Source of the DNA: an uncultured Poribacteria bacterium
GTDB taxonomy: Bacteria; Poribacteria; WGA-4E; WGA-3G
Assembly: GCA_951813545.1 (NCBI GenBank)
Contig: OX638352.1
Coordinates: 3,984,835 to 4,048,834 of the forward strand
Direction: 5' to 3'
DNA: 64,000 bases
The notes beneath the pieces were generated by a model. The model did not search any database. It was not told the origin of the DNA and saw only the letters and a list, made by a program, of their open reading frames with translations. The position numbers were made by a program, and so were the translations under genes. Below, one piece after another: positions 1-7,595 of the stretch. Positions within the stretch are counted from its first letter, which is position 1; each line of letters begins with the position of its first letter.

Positions 1-6
1 AAGCAG

Positions 7-279
7 ATGGCGACACTCAATGCTTGGATGAAAAGAGATGAGTACTCTTTTTGGCTGTGGTTTTTTCTTTCGATCATCACCTGCGGTATCTTTGGTATCT
101 ATTATGAGTACAAGATGGCAAACGGCATTAATACCGTACAGGCTGACAATGATTTAGTATTCGATGTGAATCTGCCAATTATCTGTGTCTTGTTAGCGAT
201 TTTCGGTATTGGTATCGCTTCACTTGCTGTTCAGCAGCACCAAATTAACAGGCTCTACGAGCAAAATTCTAATGCTTAA
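7..279 (+). CDS. DUF4234-like small membrane protein (possibly 5' incomplete)
   Basis: A 90-residue protein with two hydrophobic segments, at about residues 14-33 (WLWFFLSIITCGIFGIYY) and 55-74. The charged N-terminus followed by a TCGIFGIYY-type segment resembles the DUF4234 family of small inner-membrane proteins of unknown function. The ATG lies only 6 bases from the window edge and the frame is open to the edge, so the true start could be upstream. The stop overlaps the next start by 8 bases (ATGCTTAA), which indicates translational coupling. The function is unknown; only the membrane location is supported. Confidence 0.6.
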   Translation: MATLNAWMKRDEYSFWLWFFLSIITCGIFGIYYEYKMANGINTVQADNDLVFDVNLPIICVLLAIFGIGIASLAVQQHQINRLYEQNSNA

Positions 280-646
280 CCACACGTTTCTTTCGCGTCT
301 ATTCCTTATTGGATTGGGTGTAGTAGGGCTCTATACCACAGCGTCTGGATTAGCACCCAAAGAAGTTTCACTAATTCCGTGTGTATTTCATTCGTTGACG
401 GATTTGGTGTGTCCTGGATGTGGGATGACGCGGGCGTGCATTGCTTTAGTTCAGGGGCAATTCGGTGCTGCCTGGGGGTACCACCCATTCTCTTTTTTAA
501 TTGTCGGATTGGCTATTGGGATGGCACTCTTTCCGCTATGGTTGAAGAATATTTGGGCCCGTTGTTCACCGGTCACTCAAAATGTAATTGCCATTGGTGG
601 AATTGTGTTATGTCTCTCCATTTGGATTCACAAATTGTGGACCTAA
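272..646 (+). CDS. DUF2752 family membrane protein
   Basis: A 124-residue protein. The signature CPGCGMTRA at about residues 48-56, followed by a hydrophobic helix, identifies the DUF2752 family, small membrane proteins of unknown role with a conserved Cys pair. Hydrophobic segments lie at about residues 7-25, 72-93 and 102-118. I place the start at 272, not at the longer in-frame ATG at 209, because 272 overlaps the stop of the preceding gene by 8 bases, a usual coupled arrangement, and it puts the first helix at the N-terminus. DUF4234-like and DUF2752 genes side by side suggest a shared membrane function, which is inference. Confidence 0.7.
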   Translation: MLNHTFLSRLFLIGLGVVGLYTTASGLAPKEVSLIPCVFHSLTDLVCPGCGMTRACIALVQGQFGAAWGYHPFSFLIVGLAIGMALFPLWLKNIWARCSPVTQNVIAIGGIVLCLSIWIHKLWT

Positions 647-692
647 AATGCTAAGGCACTTCTATTGATTTTACTATAGTATGGTTCAAACC

Positions 693-1634
693 TTAATAAC
701 TCCGTAGAATCGTTCCTTTTGCACCGACGATCCAACCGGCGTTTTTGAGGAGGTAAATGTCCTGCAAGTTGTGTTGTGCGGGAGTAGGATAACGGTTCCA
801 TGTGTTGCCGCTATTGGTTGTGTGAAGGATTAAACCTTTTTCGCCGACTGCCCACCCGCGTTTTTCGTCACGGAATGCAATGTCTCGCAGATTTTGATTC
901 ACAGGTGTTCTTTGGCGAGTCCATGTTATTCCGCTATCTGCGGTATGAAGAATCAGTCCGTTTGTCCCGACGATCCAACCCTGCGTCAGATTTACGAAAT
1001 GAACAGCGAATAAGGGTTGCTCGACGGTGCTTTTCTGCCGAACCCATCGTTTCCCGCCATCTTGGGTGTGGAGCACTTCGCCTTCTTCGCCAACAATCCA
1101 ACCGTGTTCCGGATCGACAAAATAGACACCCCATAGATGTTTATCTGATAAATCCAACTGGTTTTCCCAACGACTCCCGCCGTTTTCTGTTCGGAGCACA
1201 GTGCCTCTTCCACCGACTGCCCAGCCTTCCGTTGTGTTGACGAAATGCAGGTCCAAGATTCCGGGTGGTGTCCTGCTCTCACCACGTGCTTGATGTTGTA
1301 AGTTCCAGGAGGCACCGCCGCTGCCTGTATAATGCACCTTCCCAATACTGACCGTCCAGCCATTGTTCGGTGTCATGAAATTAACCTGTGTCAGCGTGTC
1401 TGCTGAAACCGATGTCGCTTTCCAATTCATTCCACCGTCAACAGTGGATAGTACTGTCCCTCCAGTGCCGACTGCCCATCCGTGTTTGGTATCTACGAAA
1501 TGAACGCCATAAAGATGTTCGCCTGTGTTGCTTTCGAGTTTTCGCCACTCAAATTGCATTGAATCTTGCGTACAACCAAAGTAGGCAACAATTCCACATA
1601 AGATGATAAGCGCGAGGTAGTGTTTCTTTTGCAT
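693..1634 (-). CDS. Ycf48-like beta-propeller lipoprotein
   Basis: A 313-residue protein. The N-terminus is a lipoprotein signal with lipobox AYFGC (Cys at about residue 21). The rest is about six repeats of the type GWAVG..G.ILHT.DGG..W, spaced about 45 residues apart. This is the Ycf48/BNR-like propeller family, which includes photosystem II assembly factors but occurs widely in non-photosynthetic bacteria as exported propellers of unknown function. A consensus promoter lies just upstream on the same strand (1698-1726). It is transcribed convergently to the two membrane genes before it and looks monocistronic. No photosynthetic role is implied. Confidence 0.8.
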   Translation of the reverse strand: MQKKHYLALIILCGIVAYFGCTQDSMQFEWRKLESNTGEHLYGVHFVDTKHGWAVGTGGTVLSTVDGGMNWKATSVSADTLTQVNFMTPNNGWTVSIGKVHYTGSGGASWNLQHQARGESRTPPGILDLHFVNTTEGWAVGGRGTVLRTENGGSRWENQLDLSDKHLWGVYFVDPEHGWIVGEEGEVLHTQDGGKRWVRQKSTVEQPLFAVHFVNLTQGWIVGTNGLILHTADSGITWTRQRTPVNQNLRDIAFRDEKRGWAVGEKGLILHTTNSGNTWNRYPTPAQHNLQDIYLLKNAGWIVGAKGTILRSY

Positions 1635-1697
1635 TTCAAGCCCCCTTTTTCAGAACAAAATTTTATTGCATCTGTTCTTTGAATCGTGATAGACTAT

Positions 1698-1726
1698 ATT
1701 ATAAGAAATTTGTGGCGAGTTGTCAA
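1698..1726 (-). promoter_or_regulatory. Sigma70-type promoter for the Ycf48-like gene
   Basis: On the minus strand TTGACA (1726-1721) and TATAAT (1703-1698) are separated by exactly 17 bases, a perfect consensus promoter. The start codon at 1634 lies about 60 bases downstream. Confidence 0.75.
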
Positions 1727-1803
1727 GTCCTTACAGAAATGATGCTTTCAGGTCTGATGCTCCGCTGCCTTGACCTGAAAAAAGTCAAAAAATATACGAT
1801 GAC

Positions 1804-1903
1804 TTTGGCAGTTATGAAGGTTCGGCTTGGCACTCCGAACCCCTTGTCGCGGTAATACACTACTCTCAGTGATAAGCGGATCAAAACTCGGATAACTGCC
1901 AAA
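1804..1903. repeat. Nested inverted repeats upstream of the 63-aa gene
   Basis: TTTGGCAGTTAT (1804-1815) is an exact 12-base inverted match to ATAACTGCCAAA (1892-1903). Inside lies a second hairpin, GGTTCGG (1819-1825) with CCGAACC (1835-1841). The outer arm ends 20 bases before the start codon at 1924. It could be a structured leader, an operator or a small mobile repeat. The rest of the 289-base gap between 1635 and 1923 holds only the minus-strand promoter. Confidence 0.5.
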
Positions 1904-1923
1904 CAACCAAAGGAAAGACGAAA

Positions 1924-2115
1924 ATGAATCAAGACAAATTTGAAGAAATAGTGGTGTCTACATTAGAGAGCGTACGTGCCGACATTTCCAATATTAAGTC
2001 AGACATTTCATGGGTTAAAGGGAAGTTAGAGGGCCGAGCAGAGACACGTCATGTTATTTTAACAGCGATTTCTATTATCGTTGCTATCTGTGCTGTCGTC
2101 GCTATTTTGAAATAA
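1924..2115 (+). CDS. Small coiled-coil protein with C-terminal membrane anchor
   Basis: A 63-residue protein. Residues 1-38 are polar and helical with heptad spacing (repeats of the type ADISNIKSDISWVK), consistent with a short coiled coil. Residues 43-62 (VILTAISIIVAICAVVAIL) form one transmembrane helix. The layout resembles small phage or holin-associated anchor proteins such as XhlA, but no sequence signature proves this. A purine-rich site (AAAGGAAAG) precedes the ATG. No family is recognised with certainty. It stands alone between the inverted repeats and the kinase gene. Confidence 0.6.
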   Translation: MNQDKFEEIVVSTLESVRADISNIKSDISWVKGKLEGRAETRHVILTAISIIVAICAVVAILK

Positions 2116-2221
2116 GGGCGGAGACAGCGTGTGGATCCCAAGCATACTGTTTTAACAAACGTCTCTCAAATCCTGGCTTCCAAAAACTTTACACATCATA
2201 GGAGTGCTACATCCGCATATC

Positions 2222-3127
2222 ATGTACATTATCGGCATTGATGGCGGCGGGACGAAAACGATTGGAATCCTGACGACAGAAACGGGCCAACACCTCGCAC
2301 AAGCACAATCGGGACCAGCAAACTACCACGTCGTTGGCGAGGCGAAAACGCGAGAAGTTCTGGAAAGCATTATCAGTAAGCTCTTTGAAAAAGCAGGTGT
2401 TCCATCAACGAACTCCATCCGCTTCTGCTTAGGAATGGCTGGTTTGGGACGTGCCGAAGACCGAAGCGTAATTGGCAGGATTTGTGATGAACTTGGCATT
2501 AGCGAGGATCGTATCTTGACCCACGATGCACATATCGCTCTTGTCGGTGGTACGGAGAAACAGGAAGGTGTAATTGTCGTTTCAGGGACCGGTGCGATTG
2601 TCTACGGTATCAATGCCGATGGTAAGGAAGCACGCGCGAGTGGATGGGGATATCTACTCGGTGATGAAGGAAGCGGTTACGATATCGCCATAAAAGGACT
2701 CCGCGCTGTTGCGCGTGCCACTGATGGCAGAGGTAATCCGACCGAATTGACAAATCAGATTCTCAGTAGACTTGAACTCGGTGAACCAAGCGAACTGATT
2801 CGCTGGGTACATGCAGCGAGCCGAGATGCCGTTGCGCAGTTGGCAGAGATAGTATTTGATACTGCCCAAACAGCGGACACGGTTGCAGAGGGTATTGTTG
2901 ATGGAGCTGTTGATGAACTTGTTTGTGCCGCGGCGAGCGTGATTAAGCAGTTGGAATTTATAGAGCTGTTTGATATTGTTCTCAGTGGTGGTAACCTCAT
3001 TCATCAATCGATGTTTGCGGATAAACTCCGCCACCGGTTTCAAAAGATTCAACCAAAGGCATCAGTGCAACTCCCGAAGCATGAACCTGCGTATGGGGCA
3101 GTGTTGTTAGCACAAGCAAATTTGTAG
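2222..3127 (+). CDS. BadF/BcrA-type sugar kinase (GlcNAc/MurNAc kinase-like)
   Basis: About 301 residues of the ASKHA-fold BadF/BadG/BcrA/BcrD family. Visible motifs are the phosphate-1 loop GIDGGGTKT near the N-terminus, VVSGTGAIVYG at mid-protein and SGWGYLLGDEGSGYDIA after it, as in N-acetylglucosamine kinase NagK and clostridial MurK. The following gene is MurQ, so the likely job is phosphorylation of MurNAc and/or GlcNAc at C6 in peptidoglycan recycling. An in-frame GTG at 2204 would add six residues, but ATG 2222 starts directly at the conserved strand; AGGAG at 2200-2204 is a rather distant ribosome site. Sugar specificity is inferred from context. Confidence 0.85.
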   Translation: MYIIGIDGGGTKTIGILTTETGQHLAQAQSGPANYHVVGEAKTREVLESIISKLFEKAGVPSTNSIRFCLGMAGLGRAEDRSVIGRICDELGISEDRILTHDAHIALVGGTEKQEGVIVVSGTGAIVYGINADGKEARASGWGYLLGDEGSGYDIAIKGLRAVARATDGRGNPTELTNQILSRLELGEPSELIRWVHAASRDAVAQLAEIVFDTAQTADTVAEGIVDGAVDELVCAAASVIKQLEFIELFDIVLSGGNLIHQSMFADKLRHRFQKIQPKASVQLPKHEPAYGAVLLAQANL

Positions 3128-3155
3128 TTTGGAATTATCATCAGCAAAGGGATGA

Positions 3156-4040
3156 ATGCAGTCCACAACGGAACAGCAAAATCTGAAGTCTGTTGACATC
3201 GATCTGAAGTCAACATCGGAAATTGTTCGGATTTTTCACGAAGAAGATCGGAAAGCGGTTGCAGCAGTAGAAGCAGAATCTGAAGCAATTGAGCACGCTA
3301 TTGATCTGTGCGTCAATGCGTTTCGTTCTGGTGGCAGGCTGTTTTATGTTGGTGCAGGAACAAGTGGTAGGCTGGGGGTCTTAGATGCCTCCGAGTGTCC
3401 ACCGACCTTCAGCACACCCCCGGAGATGGTCCAAGGGATAATTGCGGGTGGGGATGTTGCATTGCGTCGCTCGGTAGAGGGTGAGGAGGATAAGCCTGAA
3501 AGCGGTGCAAGTGCTGTCCGAGAACGGCAACTTACGCCGCGGGATGTGATCATTGGAATTGCGAGCAGTGGGCGGACACCTTATGTTATAGGTGCCTTGA
3601 AGGAAGCACACGCTGTCGGTGCGACGACGATGTTTCTCTGTTGTGTTTCACCGCCTGAGCAATTAAGGGAGTGGGTGACGCATTTTATCACACCTATCGT
3701 CGGACCGGAGATTATCACAGGCTCGACTCGGTTGAAGGCAGGAACAGCCACGAAGTTGGTTCTGAACATGCTGACAACCGTTTCTATGATCAAGCTGGGC
3801 AAGGTCTACAACAATCTGATGGTAGACGTACACGCCTCTAATACGAAACTGGTCGCGAGGAGTATTCGGATTGTTCAAGCCGTCACTGGTGTTGATGCTG
3901 CAGTAGCTGAAGAAGCATTAGCGGAGGCGGGTGGTCGCGCAAAACTTGCCATTGTGATACTTACAAAAGGACTGAATCCAACAGACGCAAACGCACTCTT
4001 AGAAAAGCATTCTGGATTTCTGAGACAAATTCTTGATTAA
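3156..4040 (+). CDS. murQ: N-acetylmuramic acid 6-phosphate etherase
   Basis: A 294-residue SIS-domain enzyme of normal MurQ length. It cleaves the lactyl ether of MurNAc-6-phosphate to give GlcNAc-6-phosphate and D-lactate in the cytoplasm. Characteristic blocks are FYVGAGTSGRLGVLDASECPPTF (about residues 64-86, with the Glu of the SEC motif), SVEGEEDKPESG (the second conserved acidic site), GIASSGRTPYVIGAL and MLTTVSMIKLGKVYNNLMVD. It starts 28 bases after the kinase stop, so the two are probably co-transcribed as a MurNAc salvage unit. No transporter or regulator for MurNAc is present in the window. Confidence 0.93.
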   Translation: MQSTTEQQNLKSVDIDLKSTSEIVRIFHEEDRKAVAAVEAESEAIEHAIDLCVNAFRSGGRLFYVGAGTSGRLGVLDASECPPTFSTPPEMVQGIIAGGDVALRRSVEGEEDKPESGASAVRERQLTPRDVIIGIASSGRTPYVIGALKEAHAVGATTMFLCCVSPPEQLREWVTHFITPIVGPEIITGSTRLKAGTATKLVLNMLTTVSMIKLGKVYNNLMVDVHASNTKLVARSIRIVQAVTGVDAAVAEEALAEAGGRAKLAIVILTKGLNPTDANALLEKHSGFLRQILD

Positions 4041-4094
4041 AAGTTACGATCCTTGTAACGTGCCTTTTAGGCGCGCAATTTAAAGGAGAAAGTG

Positions 4095-5045
4095 ATGGGT
4101 ACCAAAGTTGGGCTTGCCAAAACCGGCAGGCGACGTTCTAATGTTTTTGAGGCGTTAGACAATATACGAGCGGAACTCACACCGAAGGTCCGTGAGCAGG
4201 TGCTGTTGAAACCGAATTTTCTCTCCAGCACAAATCAACTCGCTTCATCGCACGTTGATGCGATGCGAGGCGCGTTGGATTTTCTGTTGAGCACACCACA
4301 GCCACCGAAAGAGGTAATTATCGCCGAAGGCGCAAATGAAAAATTTTCTGGTGAAGCGTTCCAGATTTTCGGTTATGAGGCACTTCAAGCCGAATACGAT
4401 ATCCCAATCCGGCTTGTCGATTTGCATCAAGAAACCGAATGGGCAGAAACCAAGGTTTTTCTTGCTGAGCGTAATGAAGATACCGTAAGAATGCCGAAGA
4501 TAGTCCTGGATTGTCCGTGCACGATTTCTGTCGCTATCGCCAAAACGCATGATGCCGGGGTCGTGACGCTCGCGATGAAAAACATGATTATGGGGACCCT
4601 GCACAAGGAAGACCGGATTAAAATGCACGGCTACCACAGCCATGCAGATCGGGTGCTCCCACGCGAAGCACAAACACTCAATATCAATCTGCTTCGTGTC
4701 TCGCGCCATCTCAGACCGGACATCGCTATCGTCGATGGCACTGTTGGATTACAGGGCAATGGACCCGGTGGCACCGACTCTGTTCCACTCGGTATCGCAG
4801 TTGTGAGTGGAGACGTATTTGCAGCCGACGCTGTTACGACGAAAACAATGGGATTTGAGCCGTTGGAGATTGGGCTTTTCCATTACGCAAATGAATTAGG
4901 CTACGGCATCGCAGATTTGAACGAGATTGACATCGTTGGACCCGCTGTAGAGACGGTCGCGACATCGTTTAAGCCGCATGAAACGGCTGAACTGCAGTTC
5001 CAATGGCAAGAGGCAAGCCCAGCGGAATATCTTGCTGCTGACTAA
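4095..5045 (+). CDS. DUF362 domain protein
   Basis: About 316 residues. Motifs of the DUF362 family are visible: VLLKPNFLS near residue 37, AIAKTHDAGVVTLAMKNMIMG at mid-protein and IVDGTVGLQGNGPGG after it. Family members are often next to ferredoxin-type or sugar-catabolism genes and have no settled biochemical role. The ribosome site AAAGGAGAA (4082-4090) favours the ATG at 4095 over the GTG at 4092. An insertion sequence has landed directly behind the TAA; the target duplication begins in the stop codon, so the reading frame is intact. It may belong with the upstream murQ unit. Confidence 0.8.
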   Translation: MGTKVGLAKTGRRRSNVFEALDNIRAELTPKVREQVLLKPNFLSSTNQLASSHVDAMRGALDFLLSTPQPPKEVIIAEGANEKFSGEAFQIFGYEALQAEYDIPIRLVDLHQETEWAETKVFLAERNEDTVRMPKIVLDCPCTISVAIAKTHDAGVVTLAMKNMIMGTLHKEDRIKMHGYHSHADRVLPREAQTLNINLLRVSRHLRPDIAIVDGTVGLQGNGPGGTDSVPLGIAVVSGDVFAADAVTTKTMGFEPLEIGLFHYANELGYGIADLNEIDIVGPAVETVATSFKPHETAELQFQWQEASPAEYLAAD

Positions 5046-5050
5046 CAAAT

Positions 5051-6448
5051 ACTAAAGTTTGGACAATTTTAAAAATTTTAGTGTGAAAAAGCAGAAAAAG
5101 AGGTATCCTTTCATAAACACACCTGTTTTGAAAGGACAGTAAAAATGGACCTCCTTTTCTGCTTAGGAGATATTCTATCGGATTTTCGTCATTTATTCAA
5201 TCAACAAAACTTCTCGCTTTTCCAAGCGTTTATCTTTGGCTTCATCGCCAATAGGGGGCGTGGAACGCTGACGGAAGTTTATCAATGTAGTGGTTCAGAG
5301 ACGAAGTATTGGTCCTTTCCGAAGTTCCTTTCGCGGGGGCAATGGAGTGCCGATGCTGTCGCATCGGTTCTCATCAGGCACATCCAACACCGCTTTAGGG
5401 ATTGGGTTTATGTCTATGATGAGACGAAGGCTCTGAAGACGGGCAAATTCCAATGGGGTCTGCATTTTTTCCGCAACTCCAGTTATCAAAAGGGAGGCGT
5501 GAATCAATCGAAGTTTCATTACGGACACGAGTTTGGCGCGTTAGGTTTACTTTGTCAGACGGCGACACAGTGGCATCTATTCCCCGTCTGGGTGAAACTC
5601 ATGACTCCCCAGACGCTCCGCGATAAAAGCGATGCGGTGTTGAAACGTATTTGTTCAAAGATCCTGCCGGGCCTTATTATCTTTGACCGTGGCTTCGCAC
5701 GGCGAAAAGTGTTTACAATGGCATTGCGTTTCGGACATCATATCTTATGTCGTGCGAAATCTAATGCGGTTTTCTATCGTTTACCGAAACCCCCAAAACG
5801 TCGCCAACGCGGGCGCCCTCGGAAATACGGAGACCGTCTCGATATTCGCCGACTGCGATATAACGACATAGATATAAACGCAAAAAGTTATTCGATTGCC
5901 TCAAAGGTCGTTCGGACGCGGATGTGTGATGCTGAAGTCCGACTCGTCGTCATCCGAAACCGCCCGAAAGTCTCAGAACCGTATCGGTATTTCTGCGTCT
6001 TTACAACCGATTTGACGCTTGAAATCCCGAAGATTATCGAGTATTATCAACAAAGGTGGCAGATAGAAACTGCCTTTCGAGATGCCAAACAGCACTTCGG
6101 CTTCGATGCTTATCGCCTGAAATCTCGCAAGAGCATCAATCGGTTTGTGCAACTCAGTTGCGTCGCAGCAAGTCTTACAAAGTTGATATTCTCAACACCC
6201 GACGCACCGCAAAAACAGATAAGTGTTCAGGAGGTCTGTGAACATCTCGGCATTCATTGGTATCGCCCCGGAAAACTCACACAAGGTTTACGGGTCGCTT
6301 ATCTCCGTTCGCAAATGACGATAGCCGCATTTTTTGCCAAGTTCAATGAAAAAACAAACTCGCAGAATATTAATGTCAGTGTTCAAGAGGATACACCCCT
6401 GCCTTTCGACAAGGCAGCATAAGTTTACAATATCGTCCAAACTTTAGT
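5051..6448. mobile_element. IS4-superfamily insertion sequence with 7-bp target duplication
   Basis: A complete element of 1398 bases. The terminal inverted repeats are perfect over 14 bases: ACTAAAGTTTGGAC at 5051-5064 and its reverse complement at 6435-6448. The target duplication AACAAAT lies at 5044-5050 and 6449-6455. It carries one transposase gene. Perfect ends and an intact duplication indicate a recent insertion. Confidence 0.93.
5145..6422 (+). CDS. IS4-superfamily DDE transposase
   Basis: A 425-residue transposase, full length between the two terminal repeats. The DDE/YREK signature is visible as YYQQRWQIETAFRDAK (Y-x2-R-x3-E-x6-K) near residue 305, and IIFDRGFARRKVF near residue 178 carries a likely second Asp. 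A basic patch (PPKRRQRGRPRKYG) around residue 220 fits DNA binding. No frameshift or internal stop is seen, so the enzyme is probably active. A ribosome site (GAAAGGACAG) precedes the ATG. Confidence 0.92.
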   Translation: MDLLFCLGDILSDFRHLFNQQNFSLFQAFIFGFIANRGRGTLTEVYQCSGSETKYWSFPKFLSRGQWSADAVASVLIRHIQHRFRDWVYVYDETKALKTGKFQWGLHFFRNSSYQKGGVNQSKFHYGHEFGALGLLCQTATQWHLFPVWVKLMTPQTLRDKSDAVLKRICSKILPGLIIFDRGFARRKVFTMALRFGHHILCRAKSNAVFYRLPKPPKRRQRGRPRKYGDRLDIRRLRYNDIDINAKSYSIASKVVRTRMCDAEVRLVVIRNRPKVSEPYRYFCVFTTDLTLEIPKIIEYYQQRWQIETAFRDAKQHFGFDAYRLKSRKSINRFVQLSCVAASLTKLIFSTPDAPQKQISVQEVCEHLGIHWYRPGKLTQGLRVAYLRSQMTIAAFFAKFNEKTNSQNINVSVQEDTPLPFDKAA

Positions 6449-6469
6449 AACAAATAGATTAGGCAGTTT

Positions 6470-6568
6470 TATTGTAATTGCAGCCTGCGACAACGGCGCA
6501 GGCGGATATACGTCGATTAATGTTATTTAATCAATTCACCTGAACGAACCGCAAGGTAAACTAAAAAA
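6470..6568 (+). repeat. Dispersed repeat ending in a ribosome binding site
   Basis: The sequence ending CACCTGAACGAACCGCAAGG then TAAACTAAAAAA runs directly into the ATG at 6569. Closely related sequence lies at 37895-38152, 39901-39922 and 56164-56280, each ending just before a start codon. The AAGGTAAA block is the only Shine-Dalgarno candidate for the nuclease gene. Confidence 0.6.
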
Positions 6569-7450
6569 ATGAAACGTTTTTATAGTGTGTTAATTCTGTG
6601 TTCACTCATTCTCACGACCCCGGTATGGGCATGGTGGGGCGGTGGACACGATATCCTCACACAGGCATCCGTCAAAGCACTTCCCGAAGAGATGCCTGAA
6701 TTTTTCCGATCTGCAGAAAAAATGGTTGCCCACTGCGTCTACGATCCAGATATATCGAAGGAGCGTGGCACACCGCACGCACGGCAGGCTGAATACGGCG
6801 AACACTACATTGATGTAGAATTGCTAAAAGGTCATCCGATTCCAGAGGGACGCGACGCGCATCTTAAATTATGTGCTGAACTCGGACTTGAACCACGAAA
6901 GGTTGGCACCCTCCCGTATGCACTCGCGGAGTGGACAGAGCGGCTCGCTGTTGCTTTCGCAGAGCATCGCAAGTGGCCCGATAATCCGATGATCCAGAAC
7001 AAATGCTTTCTTTATGCTGGCTTCCTTGCACACTACGCGCAGGATATGTGTCAACCTTTGCACCTAACCATTAATTTTGATGGGATTAGGCAAGAGGACG
7101 GAACGCGCCTACATGCCGGTATCCATGAGAAAGTCGATTCAGCAATTGAGATGTTGAAGCTGAACCCAACAGAACTCGCGAAAGCACAACAGGTAGAAGC
7201 TGTCGGCGATTTGATGCCTGCAATAGTGAAGCAAGTCAAATCCGGATTCAGTTTGGTTGATGGTGTTTACGCACTCGCGGAAGATTGGAAAAACCTGAAA
7301 GACCCAACACCTGCCTTGGTTGATTTTACGAATGACCGAGCACGTGAATCTGTGCGTTGGACGGCTTCGCTCTATTTGACTGCGTGGAAACTATCCGAAG
7401 GCATCAGGCTTCCGGGTTGGCTTGACCGCGCAAAAAACGATGAGGAATAG
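6569..7450 (+). CDS. Secreted S1/P1-type zinc-dependent nuclease
   Basis: A 293-residue protein of the S1/P1 nuclease and zinc phospholipase C superfamily. A signal peptide (residues 1-21, ending PVWA) is followed directly by Trp22, matching P1 nuclease, where the mature N-terminal Trp binds zinc. Likely zinc ligands are Trp22, His27, an Asp in DPD (59-61), His79 (EHYID), His155, Asp159 and His165 (HYAQDMCQPLH), and His186 and Asp190 (HEKVD). The spacings W+5H, H+4D+6H and H+4D equal those of P1 nuclease. The likely role is periplasmic or extracellular degradation of single-stranded nucleic acid or nucleotides; a phospholipase activity cannot be excluded. Translation appears to start from a repeat-borne ribosome site. 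Confidence 0.82.
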   Translation: MKRFYSVLILCSLILTTPVWAWWGGGHDILTQASVKALPEEMPEFFRSAEKMVAHCVYDPDISKERGTPHARQAEYGEHYIDVELLKGHPIPEGRDAHLKLCAELGLEPRKVGTLPYALAEWTERLAVAFAEHRKWPDNPMIQNKCFLYAGFLAHYAQDMCQPLHLTINFDGIRQEDGTRLHAGIHEKVDSAIEMLKLNPTELAKAQQVEAVGDLMPAIVKQVKSGFSLVDGVYALAEDWKNLKDPTPALVDFTNDRARESVRWTASLYLTAWKLSEGIRLPGWLDRAKNDEE

Positions 7451-7547
7451 TAACCAGTAATCAGTTAAGAGCCGCTTCCCCAGCAATCTATCCAAACTTG
7501 GTGTCCCACAAGAGGGAGCGAATTATGAGAGAAACTCTCTTTAGCCG

Positions 7548-7577
7548 ACAACTGATAACCGATAACCGACAACTCTT
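7548..7577. repeat. CTGATAACCGATAACCGACAA-type short tandem repeat
   Basis: The 145-base gap before the SBP56 gene contains CAACTGATAACCGATAACCG followed by ACAACTC, built from a 7-10 base unit. Related runs occur at 21073-21100, 26596-26636, 54659-54680 and 54758-54785. They are dispersed low-complexity spacers, not a CRISPR array: there are no unique spacers. Confidence 0.55.
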
Positions 7578-7595
7578 AAAAAGGAGAAATAAATC

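Noticed and set aside
800..1240. Plus-strand frame of 146 codons opposite the Ycf48-like gene
   Set aside because: It is a shadow of the minus-strand gene with biased residues and no ribosome site.
693..1634. Evidence of photosynthesis from a Ycf48-like protein
   Set aside because: Ycf48-type propellers are frequent in non-photosynthetic bacteria and no photosystem genes are present.
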